Assembly: GCA_024704765.1 (NCBI GenBank)
Contig: JAKMXF010000111.1
Location: 248,001-312,000, forward strand
Direction of reading: 5' to 3'
Source: Oopsacas minuta
Lineage: Eukaryota; Porifera; Hexactinellida; Lyssacinosida; Leucopsacidae
DNA: 64,000 nucleotides
The notes under the pieces are model-generated. The model did no database searches and had not been told where the DNA came from. It saw only the letters and a list, made by a program, of their open reading frames with translations. The position numbers and the translations under genes are program-made. Of this stretch, positions 34,908-45,671 are shown piece by piece; the stretch's first letter is position 1, and the number at the start of each line of letters is the position of its first letter.

Positions 34908-35744
34908 TAGGGATATGAGAGTATATTGCATTCTTTCATTAGCACTCCACTATATGAATATATAATTGTTTTTCGACCAGATTTATCGACAATTATCCTT
35001 TGCAGCGAACTTTCTGCCAACGTTATTGGTCAGATCATTCATAATTATGATGGAGATAAATACTTTTATATACGTATACAATGCAGAATAGTTAGATGAT
35101 ACAGAAGAGTTTTAGTACTACTAAATTCTTGTTTTCTTGTTTGTTTTATACTATTAGCTACTTTTATGTATTTTCTAGTTTTGTTCATACGTATTTATGT
35201 TTGCATTGTTTTCATTTTCATAAATTTCATCCAAATGTCAAATATCAAGTATTGAATCACTTACTTCCATTTCGTTAATTCAATATACCTCCGATATTCT
35301 CAAATAATTACTTATCATTTTGAGTAGATGTAAAATTGAGGTGTAATCAGAACTAAGTTTCGTGTGATTGCTTATTCAATCAGAGAAGTTCATAAAACAG
35401 TAGGTAGTAATTCCGCAACGGGTTATGAATATCCATGGTCCCAGTAATTGAGGTAGTAATTCTACCACGCAACAGCACAATAGATAGCAAGTATCTCAGG
35501 GAAAAATCCCCGGTTTATAATACAGTTTATTCTGCGTCCTGTTGCGTAGGATTTTGACCCGCAAGTAGCAATTGCAAATCAAGTAATATCAACATTTCAT
35601 CCCTAGGCAGATAGTATTCGCATTTAGACATGTGTGACTTCCTAAATGCACACACTAACATTTTAATTTGGTTCTAAATTTCAAAATCAACACTTATATT
35701 TACTTTTGACATTTTTCATTATGAATGCAACAGAGTACGAAGCA
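34908..35744. other. Unique spacer between copies A and B
   Basis: No gene. It contains the second member of the dispersed repeat pair (35333-35486). A T-rich open frame at 35096-35278 is low in complexity and unlikely to be coding. Confidence 0.5.
35333..35486. repeat. Dispersed 150-bp repeat, copy 2 (inverted to copy 1)
   Basis: Reverse complement of 28816-28965 with a few differences. The two copies sit just outside copy A of the large duplication, one on each side, so they may have helped the rearrangement. Confidence 0.75.
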
Positions 35745-36440
35745 ATTCGTTTCACTCATTTTGAATATTGTGGCCGGGGTAATTTATTCAACATTAGCTA
35801 GCAACTTGCATTTCTATGAGAATTTTATGACAAACTCAATGAATTTTGAAAATTGACCATATGATATGCTATGGCGATATAGAAAGGACTGATATTGTTT
35901 CGTAAAATTTGGGCGGCCAAGGCCACAATTGCCGTCCCACTTCTTACTGCCATGCAATATAGATAAATGCTACACTGACCAAAACAACGCACGGAGGTAA
36001 GTCCTTATCTTAGTAGCATAGTATCTAATGCAGTGCCGTAGCAAGCTGTTTTCTATTTGTGAATTTGACCTTTGAAAAATATATTGAACCACCAAAAGTT
36101 GGTCCTGTTGATTAATACTATTTCTATTAGCTGACCACATGTTGGTCGGGTTGAAATGTGACCAATCTGACCATCTCCGGCCATGGAATGTACAGTTTTA
36201 CTGCAACCAATCAATGAATGATATTAATATATCTATATACAATAATGAAGAAATCGATGCGGGAACCAAATACAGATGAGTGGCCTGGGGGTTCTGATGG
36301 AAAACAAAGTATTTAATTGAAATGTCCAAATTCACATAACAAGATCCTAATGAGTCCTATCAAGAATAAGAACTATGGTAGACTAAGAATATACAAGTAG
36401 AACTAAGACAAACTGATAGCCAACTTTCACTCCAAAAGCT

Positions 36441-36758
36441 TTATTTGACTGGTGTGATTGGTGACAATGTAATTGAACCGGAGATGTTGTAGCGGAGAAT
36501 CTCTATCCCGCTTGCTACCAACTTCTCTGTGGTAGTAAAAGTACTTGCGGTGACCTCGAGCTTGGTGACAGGATCGACCAGGCTCTCGCCTCCCTTGTTA
36601 AATTCGCCTTCATACTTGTGCTCCTCGCCAGGAAGCAAAATGTGATCTTCTATGGCCCCGCTTAGGAAAGTAAGCTTCACATTGGAGGGAATCGCCATGC
36701 TGTTAATCAAAATGACCGCTCTCACGTAATTTGGAGGAATAAGAGTTTCTTGAGCCAT
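36441..36758 (-). CDS. Small beta-rich protein of unknown family, copy B
   Basis: A 105-residue intronless frame whose protein is identical to copy C and differs from copy A in three patches (residues 4-6, 51-60 and 85-103). The stop codon again lies inside AATAAA. Its sequence suggests a soluble cytosolic or unconventional secreted protein, since there is no signal peptide. Confidence 0.65.
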   Translation of the reverse strand: MAQETLIPPNYVRAVILINSMAIPSNVKLTFLSGAIEDHILLPGEEHKYEGEFNKGGESLVDPVTKLEVTASTFTTTEKLVASGIEILRYNISGSITLSPITPVK

Positions 36759-38678
36759 CGAACTTCGTGAGAAATGAACTGAAATTTAGAATCTAGATGA
36801 ATTAAATACAAGATGCGTGCATTAAAGTTTTATCGTTTATGGCGGATATTTCATGCAACACAGTAAATATGTTGCAGACAACTTTGTTGCAGTTTTTGTG
36901 AATAATTCGAATACACTTCTCTTATTTCAAAATACAGAATAAGCCACTTAGTCGGGACAGCTCGGGAGGACAGCTCCCGTTTAACCGATTTAAATTTTTA
37001 GTATAATAGTTAACTTCCATTCAGAAGACCGAGTACCGGATTAATTGGCTCCACTGTATTGTCTAAGTGGTACAGTCCAAAATATAGACATGTATGTGTA
37101 TCTGAAAAATTCAAAAATCAATAATCGGCGGGAATAGATAAATACGACACAAATTCGCAAAACTACTTCTAATCTTAACTCTGGTAAGTATACGATATAA
37201 TTTACTTAGTATTGATCAACATTAGACTGTTTTGAAAACTTGTCCTAGTCTAAGCTATTTATAGTTAAGCTAAGAGATCACAACACGGACACGAACCATG
37301 TTTGCATTGAATTTTGAACACGACACAGGCTCTAATATATATTTATTGTGCACATGTACATACAGGAGATTCACACGTGTTTTATAAAGCCTTGTCAAAG
37401 GCAAGGGCATACAGAGAATCCAATAGGTGGTAGTGCCAACTTTACATTGACTAGATCATACAATAGAAGCTCCAAAAGTATGGCCTCCCGAAGTGGGTGT
37501 ACAGAGGGGTGTGTTTGGAAACCAAAACCAATGAGCCTACCATAGTGGGGTTTAGGGTACACTGGAAACAATTTTCAATGAATTTGTAATACAAAAATAC
37601 ATATTGAGATTTCCAAGTGTTTGGTGTATTGGAAAATGCACAAACCCACGTGAGAAATGCTGTGGGAATTCCCAAAGAGATCTTGTGGGAGTGGGATGGG
37701 AATTTAAATTCAATTCCAACAGCACCCGTTTGATATAAGCAACAAACTTAATTAATAGCATTATTCTGTTATTTGGGTATTTTCAGGCCCCAAGTTGAAT
37801 ATCCTTTAGCCTCATTTTGAACTATTTAGCAAAAGTGTGAGAATATGATTAATCACAAAATGGTTGTGAGTTAATCACTAATGACAATATTCATACCCTA
37901 GGTTTAAATCTCGGGCCAAGATGTATATACGTAATTATCAATTTTCTTGATAATCTGACTGCTATATTTCGCACTGTCCCGCGGACTAACGGACGTACGT
38001 ACGTCGCATATCGTCGTTGCCATTAGGGCACATTGATATCGTAGAATATACTACTATGATTAATCAATTAGTGATAGTTATCTGCAGCAGGTAACAGTCT
38101 TGATATTGAATAATTTTCCGAATTTATATATTGTAGGGCCGTGCAAGTAATGTAAACTGATGCTCATTAGGTCTGGGCAGATACATGTCGATCACTTTGT
38201 CTGGAGCTATAGTACCAAATTGGCTAAATATTTTAGTTATGAATGGAAATTGGATAGTCTCACTTTTAGTCACAAATCTAAATTTGATTTCTACACTAAT
38301 CATAACCGCGGTGAACCTGTTCTGTTGTTATAAACTAAGTTTAACCATTTCTCTTAATTCTGTTGACCAACCCATTCTGATTATCGTTCAAAAAACACGT
38401 TTTGCATTTACCTATTTTATGCCTCTAAGCAAAACTTTGAGCTATAAGGTGATATGTTATAGGATTGCATTACCGAAATACAAAGCTTCAATAACCTGTT
38501 ATTGCGAGTTACGTATATGAGGAATTTACTGAAGTAGACATCAATTAACAGAATGTGCAGTTCATGTAATTAAATAATAGGACAGGTTGTGTTGATTAAA
38601 ATCTGCTTGATCTGTGATGTCCCTCTAGTCAGTATTTTATATTGCAGAGCCCATCCTTCGTAACACAATGTAGTAATC

Positions 38679-38950
38679 TCATAAACATTTCCTATGTATT
38701 ATCGTTGGATCATTTTCATCATACTCGTCTTTCGTTACCCACGTTTTGCTGAATGTAGTGAGAAGCTAGATTAGTTCTTCCTATCCATGTGAGTAACTTT
38801 CTCTATACTGAAGCTATGATCTTGTTCGCTAGAGGAGAGAGGAGAGAGATTTCCTGGAATGAACTTACCTCCTGATAGCACAATGTTACCAACAAATATT
38901 CTTGATGTTTATGTACAGTCATTATGACCTTATAATTCTGTGATGAGTTA
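38679..38950 (-). pseudogene. Actin processed pseudogene, copy B (C-terminal part)
   Basis: Same actin tail as the other copies (stop at 38679-38681). Unlike A and C it retains remnants equivalent to the segment around actin I-M-K-C-D-V-D-I-R-K-D-L-Y-A-N before V-L-S-G-G, with stops and frame changes. The 5' limit is uncertain. Confidence 0.7.
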
Positions 38951-39000
38951 GGTTTGGTCAGAATCATGACGTCAGGACATTTATCGCATTGAGGATTACC

Positions 39001-39163
39001 TGTAATTCAAATTTCAAACTTCGATCACTTGTATTTTGGTTGAGCAGTGGTGAATAATTTGATTTTTGAAAATCAAAAAGGTGACAATAACGCTATAATT
39101 TCGGTATAGGTGTGAATTTTCGTCCAAGATTCGAACAAGCCGACCCAGGCCCAAAATACCTCT
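39001..39163 (+). repeat. Dispersed repeat, copy 1 (next to actin pseudogene)
   Basis: Matches 62440-62603 in the same orientation, including GGTGTGAATTTTCGTCCAAG. It ends 9 bp before the actin-derived sequence starts. Possibly a SINE or MITE of a family spread in this genome. Confidence 0.7.
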
Positions 39164-39171
39164 AAATAATG

Positions 39172-40037
39172 GATAATGGAGAAATTAGAACAATTATCAT
39201 AGATACAATAGTAGGGAAATGGCTGAGTCTTAGTGGAATGGGTGTGAATATTCCCTGGGTAATGAAGCTGTAGAGAAAGAGCATATTTTAGATATAAACT
39301 ACAGTATTGAGGATGGTAGAATAACAAACTGCTATGAGATGGAATTTATGGCATTGTTTATTACACTACCAACTCTAATAGTACCAGAAGAATATCCAAT
39401 CATACTTAGTGAATTGCTTCTTAATCTTAAAGGTAACCGCGAGGAGATTACATAAATATTCATGGCAATATACATAGCTAAGAGTGCTGTGCTTTCTCTC
39501 TCTTGATTAGGTCTTACCACATGGATAGTGCTAGAACCTGGTCACACTGCCTCTCATACAGTTCCAATCTAAGGATATGACCTCCCACACACTATAAATA
39601 GATTAGATATAAGTGGAAAAAAGTGGCTCCCCAAATACAACCAACACTCCAGCCAAGACAACAAAGATAGAAACAGTTACGTCCTATCAAGGAGGAACTC
39701 TCGTATGTTTCACCCAACTATCGACACGAGTTACTCATGAAATCATCAACAACAGATATAGATACACTAACAAATAGCTACAAGTTGCCTGATGGTAAGG
39801 TTATTTGTCTAGGTAACGAATTGTTGGTAACATTGTGCTATCAGGAGGTAAGTTCATTCCAGGAAATCTCTCTCCTCTCTCCTCTAGCGAACAAGATCAT
39901 AGCTTCAGTATAGAGAAAGTTACTCACATGGATAGGAAGAACTAATCTAGCTTCTCACTACATTCAGCAAAACGTGGGTAACGAAAGACGAGTATGATGA
40001 AAATGATCCAACGATAATACATAGGAAATGTTTATGA
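39172..40037 (+). pseudogene. Actin processed pseudogene, copy C (near full length)
   Basis: An intronless stretch that follows actin from the D-N-G motif to the stop, with several frameshifts, in-frame stops and two larger deletions. Recognisable pieces in order: TIVGK (actin SIVGRP), EYSLGNEAVEKEHIL (SYVGDEAQSKRGIL), YSIEDGRITNCYEM (YPIEHGIVTNWDDM), VPEEYPIILSELLLN, KSAVLSLS, HTVPI*GYDLPH, IKEELSYV, SYKLPDGKVICLGNE, NIVLSGGKFIPG and DEYDENDPTIIHRKC. The absence of introns and the multiple lesions mark a retrocopied, dead actin gene. The segment between GNE and VLSGG is missing. It faces the small-protein gene downstream in the same orientation. Confidence 0.88.
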
Positions 40038-41956
40038 GATTACTACATTGTGTTACGAAGGATGGCTCTGCAATATAAAATACTGACTAGAGGGACATCA
40101 CAGATCAAGCAGATTTTAATCAACACAACCTGTCCTATTATTTAATTACATGAACTGCACATTCTGTTAATTGATGTCTACTTCAGTAAATTCCTCTTAT
40201 ACGTAACTCGCAATAACAGGTTATTGAAGCTTTGTATTTCGGTAATGCAATCCTATAACATATCACCTTATAGCTCAAAGTTTTGCTTAGAGGCATAAAA
40301 TAGGTAAATGCAAAACGTGTTTTTTGAACGATAATCAGAATGGGTTGGTCAACAGAATTAAGAGAAATGGTTAAACTTAGTTTATAACAACAGAACAGGT
40401 TCACCGCGGTTATGATTAGTGTAGAAATCAAATTTAGATTTGTGACTAAAAGTGAGACTATCCAATTTCCATTCATAACTAAAATATTTAGCCAATTTGG
40501 TACTATAGCTCCAGACAAAGTGATCGACATGTATCTGCCCAGACCTAATGAGCATCAGTTTACATTACTTGCACGGCCCTACAATATATAAATTCGGAAA
40601 ATTATTCAATATCAAGACTGTTACCTGCTGCAGATAACTATCACTAATTGATTAATCATAGTAGTATATTCTACGATATCAATGTGCCCTAATGGCAACG
40701 ACGATATGCGACGTACGTACGTCCGTTAGTCCGCGGGACAGTGCGAAATATAGCAGTCAGATTATCAAGAAAATTGATAATTACGTATATACATCTTGGC
40801 CCGAGATTTAAACCTAGGGTATGAATATTGTCATTAGTGATTAACTCACAACCATTTTGTGATTAATCATATTCTCACACTTTTGCTAAATAGTTCAAAA
40901 TGAGGCTAAAGGATATTCAACTTGGGGCCTGAAAATACCCAAATAACAGAATAATGCTATTAATTAAGTTTGTTGCTTATATCAAACGGGTGCTGTTGGA
41001 ATTGAATTTAAATTCCCATCCCACTCCCACAAGATCTCTTTGGGAATTCCCACAGCATTTCTCACGTGGGTTTGTGCATTTTCCAATACACCAAACACTT
41101 GGAAATCTCAATATGTATTTTTGTATTACAAATTCATTGAAAATTGTTTCCAGTGTACCCTAAACCCCACTATGGTAGGCTCATTGGTTTTGGTTTCCAA
41201 ACACACCCCTCTGTACACCCACTTCGGGAGGCCATACTTTTGGAGCTTCTATTGTATGATCTAGTCAATGTAAAGTTGGCCCTACCACCTATTGGATTCT
41301 CTGTATGCCCTTGCCTTTGACAAGGCTTTATAAAACACGTGTGAATCTCCTGTATGTACATGTGCACAATAAATATATATTAGAGCCTGTGTCGTGTTCA
41401 AAATTCAATGCAAACATGGTTCGTGTCCGTGTTGTGATCTCTTAGCTTAACTATAAATAGCTTAGACTAGGACAAGTTTTCAAAACAGTCTAATGTTGAT
41501 CAATACTAAGTAAATTATATCGTATACTTACCAGAGTTAAGATTAGAAGTAGTTTTGCGAATTTGTGTCGTATTTATCTATTCCCGCCGATTATTGATTT
41601 TTGAATTTTTCAGATACACATACATGTCTATATTTTGGACTGTACCACTTAGACAATACAGTGGAGCCAATTAATCCGTTACTCGGTCTTCTGAATGGAA
41701 GTTAACTATTATACTAAAAATTTAAATCGGTTAAACGGGAGCTGTCCTCCCGAGCTGTCCCGACTAAGTGGCTTATTCTGTATTTTGAAATAAGAGAAGT
41801 GTATTCGAATTATTCACAAAAACTGCAACAAAGTTGTCTGCAACATATTTACTGTGTTGCATGAAATATCCGCCATAAACGATAAAACTTTAATGCACGC
41901 ATCTTGTATTTAATTCATCTAGATTCTAAATTTCAGTTCATTTCTCACGAAGTTCG

Positions 41957-42274
41957 ATGGCTCAAGAAACTCTTATTCCTCCAAATTACGTGAGAGCGGT
42001 CATTTTGATTAACAGCATGGCGATTCCCTCCAATGTGAAGCTTACTTTCCTAAGCGGGGCCATAGAAGATCACATTTTGCTTCCTGGCGAGGAGCACAAG
42101 TATGAAGGCGAATTTAACAAGGGAGGCGAGAGCCTGGTCGATCCTGTCACCAAGCTCGAGGTCACCGCAAGTACTTTTACTACCACAGAGAAGTTGGTAG
42201 CAAGCGGGATAGAGATTCTCCGCTACAACATCTCCGGTTCAATTACATTGTCACCAATCACACCAGTCAAATAA
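41957..42274 (+). CDS. Small beta-rich protein of unknown family, copy C
   Basis: A 105-residue intronless frame with a protein identical to copy B. Upstream, an acceptor-like AAATTTCAG ends at about 41936, so a 5' UTR intron is possible. AATAAA (42270-42275) spans the stop codon. No family recognised; I saw no catalytic motif, cysteine or membrane span. All three copies keep an open frame while the neighbouring actin copy is dead, which argues that the gene is under selection to stay intact. Confidence 0.65.
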   Translation: MAQETLIPPNYVRAVILINSMAIPSNVKLTFLSGAIEDHILLPGEEHKYEGEFNKGGESLVDPVTKLEVTASTFTTTEKLVASGIEILRYNISGSITLSPITPVK

Positions 42275-42967
42275 AGCTTTTGGAGTGAAAGTTGGCTATC
42301 AGTTTGTCTTAGTTCTACTTGTATATTCTTAGTCTACCATAGTTCTTATTATTGATAGGACTCATTAGGATCTTGTTATGTGAATTTGGACATTTCAATT
42401 AAATACTTTGTTTTCCATCAGAACCCCCAGGCCACTCATCTGTATTTGGTTCCCGCATCGATTTCTTCATTATTGTATATAGATATATTAATATCATTCA
42501 TTGATTGGTTGCAGTAAAACTGTACATTCCATGGCCGGAGATGGTCAGATTGGTCACATTTCAACCCGACCAACATGTGGTCAGCTAATAGAAATAGTAT
42601 TAATCAACAGGACCAACTTTTGGTGGTTCAATATATTTTTCAAAGGTCAAATTCACAAATAGAAAACAGCTTGCTACGGCACTGCATTAGATACTATGCT
42701 ACTAAGATAAGGACTTACCTCCGTGCGTTGTTTTGGTCAGTGTAGCATTTTTCTATATTGCATGGCAGTAAGAAGTGGGACTGCAATTGTGGCCTTGGCC
42801 GCCCAAATTTTACGAAACAATATCAGTCCTTTCTATATCGCCATAGCATATCATATAGCCAATTTTCAAAATTCATTGAGTTTGTCATAAAATTCTCATA
42901 GAAATGCAAGTTGCTAGCTAATGTTGAATAAATTACCCCGGCCACAATATTTAAAATGAGTGGAATG

Positions 42968-44926
42968 TTCTAATCTTATTTCCTCCAACCAATTTGCTCA
43001 ATAGAAGAATATTTGTACATATCTTGTAGGTTGTTGCTAAAACCGGGACGGGACGGGACAACGGCGGACATCCTAGGAAATGACGATAACATGGGACTGG
43101 GCTAAACTGCTTCAAATTTTCTTAGGATAGTTCGTTCTAGCAGTTGAGATGTGATTTTTGCACCAGGATCACAGTTAAAAATGTTTCAGTTTAACAGTGA
43201 AATATGAGCTCAACTTTACACATAATATTACTGTCAATTGTCAACTAATTCATCTGAAATTTTGTGAACACGTGAATATTCAATTGTTACTTCATAGATG
43301 CCAACCTGGCCTGGCGTCTCAACAAGCCGTTGGATTTCTTCTAGAAAGTCGTGAAATTTGCCATCTCTGCATCACATTGTACAATGAAGGAGCAGAAAAC
43401 TGAGATTTACATTTAGAGCAGTGAAAAACCCTGAGATTCAGGGTAACCATCTCTGTTAGTTATTTGGACCTATAGTTATACTAATAACTGTACTAGATGA
43501 TAATATATAATTGTTACGATTTCGTCGATCAGATTTCCCTTAGTAACATATTATGTGTTTAACTTCGTCATTTTGAACCTCTACCTACATTCTATGTTGG
43601 AATCCAGTGTTTCTATAAGTAGAATCACATTTTAATTGCTAGAATGGAATATCCAATGTCTAGTGATTAAGATGGCATACTTTGAAGTGGTAGAGGAATA
43701 TCAAATATTGTAGAATTCTTGTGTAGCTTACGTCAAGCAAAGGGATCCGTATTACTAAAATGTATTGAAGTTGCCCCTAGAACACTCACTTTGGGAAATT
43801 GAATGCACAGCCATTACTGATCTCATCGTAACTTCATTCATATCCCTGGGTTATATGGCACGTTGACACATGTATTGTGGAAAGCTTGCATGCTCTTCAT
43901 GACATCTATCGCATTTGACTCTGAAGAAGGTCAGCTAGCCTAGGGTCCAACTTTCTTCGTATAGGGCAAGACTGTCAATACATTAGCTGCAACGAAAGGT
44001 AGAGAATACCTCTCATAGTATGCCAACTTCACGGGGCCTCATCTCTCTTTGAGTTCAACGTAGTGCACAGGTTTAGAATGGGTCTTTGGTGGAATGTGAA
44101 TGTTATCAATGTCCCAGCAACAAATAACAATATATTTCACTATTGGAAGGATCTTTCAGAGGAAGTGAGTTGAAAATAATTGGTGTAATGATAGCAAGTT
44201 TAAAAATTATGCAAAATTTCAGTTCTGTCTTACATCCTGCAGATTATACCTGTAGAGAAATTAGTAAAATACAGAGATTTATCAAAGAGAGCATAACGCT
44301 CATTTTGGCGTTTAATATGTGAAAATGTATTATTGAAAGCGAGAATTTCTAGCCTGATTTTGGCGTGAGAAATTCACTATGGAGGAGCGTTAGGAACCTG
44401 TACCACGTGTACTTGTCGATCAGTGGCTTGGAAGCTAAAATATAATATTTAAGCTAGTAAAATCCTAATAATATATGAGCATAGACATTGGCGACAAGTT
44501 TGGGCCCCTGGCGGTCTGTACTCTGGATCTCCCAGGTTTAGAGACGGGAGACTGTATTTATGTTAGATTTACATAAATGTAGCAGCAATTTCGCATGGTG
44601 GACCTCCTCAGGTTTGATTTGTTTCCTAAAATTAGGCGCCAATGAGGATAGTTATTGGTTAAAAACGATTGCTGAGGGGCATAGCACCTTTCTTTTTGAA
44701 TATTTTCACAGACGATTTTACAATATTTGGAGGCTTATTGACGATCCTTTTAGGGCAGTACCAATCTATTCTAAATAGATTCAATGTAACTGCTTTTCTA
44801 TTACCTTATTTCAAGATACGATGATCTATATGCCGGCAATCAGATGTTTTGAATTTCAAGATACATGAGTAATACATATATAATCAATGGAGAAAAGTAT
44901 TTAATGACTATTCAATATGCATTAAG
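42968..44926. other. Outer part of arm C, no gene recognised
   Basis: Shared with 29170-31130 in inverted form. Frames at 43197-43403 (68 codons) and 44560-44778 (72 codons) stay open in both arms, but the arms are too alike for that to show coding. Left as unexplained sequence. Confidence 0.4.
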
Positions 44927-44951
44927 CAAGCAGAAAAATACCAATTCTACA

Positions 44952-45671
44952 ATGTTATCAACAACCACAATATTAGCTGGCCTAGTAGTCTTCATCTCAG
45001 TAATAACTAACGCTGTCGCTCAATTAGATAACGCAGAAGCAGGTAAAATACTAAAATCACACAATGAGTATCGAGATGGAGTACAGCCTGAAGCTGCCAA
45101 TATGAAACTGATGAAATGGAGCAGTTGCTTAGAACAGGTAGCATACAATTATCTAAGTTCATGCCCCGGATTTAATCATAACCCGAACAGAGCGACAGAT
45201 GCTCAGGCATTAAATTGCGAACAGTCTGACTCTGTAGGCGAAAATCTGTATTGGACTTCTAGTAGTAGTTTAAATTCTACGAGTGCAGTTGGTGCCTGGT
45301 ATAATGAATTTGTAGATTATAATTACGAGTCAAATTCGTGTTCAGCAGTATGTGGACATTATACGCAAGTTGTATGGGCAAACAGCTATCTAGTTGGATG
45401 TTCGAAATTTGATGCAGGCCCAAATTGTGCAGGCGATTCGGGAACATATTTTCTTTGTAATTATTCACCAGCTGGAAACTTCTTAGGACAGAGTCCATAT
45501 GAAGCTGGTACTCAGTGTTCTAATTGTGATGCAGGTTTTGATTACTGTGTACAAGGACAATGCTCAGAAACTGACGGTGGTGGAGGTGGCACCAATAATG
45601 CAGCCAGCAACACTAGCATGGGTATTCTACTAATCATATCACTCATTGCCATAATAAATGCATTAATTTAG
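44952..45671 (+). CDS. CAP/SCP (CRISP-PR1) domain secreted or surface protein
   Basis: From the ATG at 44952 the protein has 239 residues. Residues 1-23 form a signal peptide (TTTILAGLVVFISVI) with likely cleavage after AVA. A CAP domain follows: HNEYRDG, GENLYW, the CAP1 motif GHYTQVVWANSYLVGCS, and the CAP2 motif FLCNYSPAGNF. A short cysteine-rich stretch (CSNCDAGFDYCVQGQC) and a glycine-rich linker precede a C-terminal hydrophobic segment that suggests a GPI anchor or single membrane span. CAP proteins act extracellularly in sterol binding, adhesion or defence; the exact role here is unknown. An in-frame ATG 87 bp upstream (44865) lies inside the duplicated arm and would bury the signal peptide, so 44952 is preferred. 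Confidence 0.88.
   Translation: MLSTTTILAGLVVFISVITNAVAQLDNAEAGKILKSHNEYRDGVQPEAANMKLMKWSSCLEQVAYNYLSSCPGFNHNPNRATDAQALNCEQSDSVGENLYWTSSSSLNSTSAVGAWYNEFVDYNYESNSCSAVCGHYTQVVWANSYLVGCSKFDAGPNCAGDSGTYFLCNYSPAGNFLGQSPYEAGTQCSNCDAGFDYCVQGQCSETDGGGGGTNNAASNTSMGILLIISLIAIINALI

Larger units (their letters stand above)
35745..38950. repeat. Middle copy (B) of the duplicated cassette
   Basis: Repeats 31133-34643 in the same orientation and is the reverse complement of about 39819-42968. It lacks the 355-bp segment found in A. Its actin part continues past 38897 into sequence that A and C have lost, so B keeps the older form there. Copy B lacks the 2-kb outer part shared by A and C. Confidence 0.88.
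39562..44926. repeat. Right arm (copy C) of large inverted duplication
   Basis: Reverse complement of 29170-34907. The two ends (39562 to about 39820, and about 42850 to 44926) are A-like. Most of the middle carries B-type variants, including the identical small-protein gene and the lack of the 355-bp segment, although a few single sites are A-like. Copy C therefore looks like a recombinant or gene-converted arm. The arm ends 26 bp before the probable CAP gene start. Confidence 0.9.

Noticed and set aside
39736-39850. Apparent splice donor (GAG|GTAAGTTC) after an actin-like exon
   Set aside because: The following bases continue the actin sequence (VLSGGKFIPG), so it is a deletion junction in a processed pseudogene and not an exon border.
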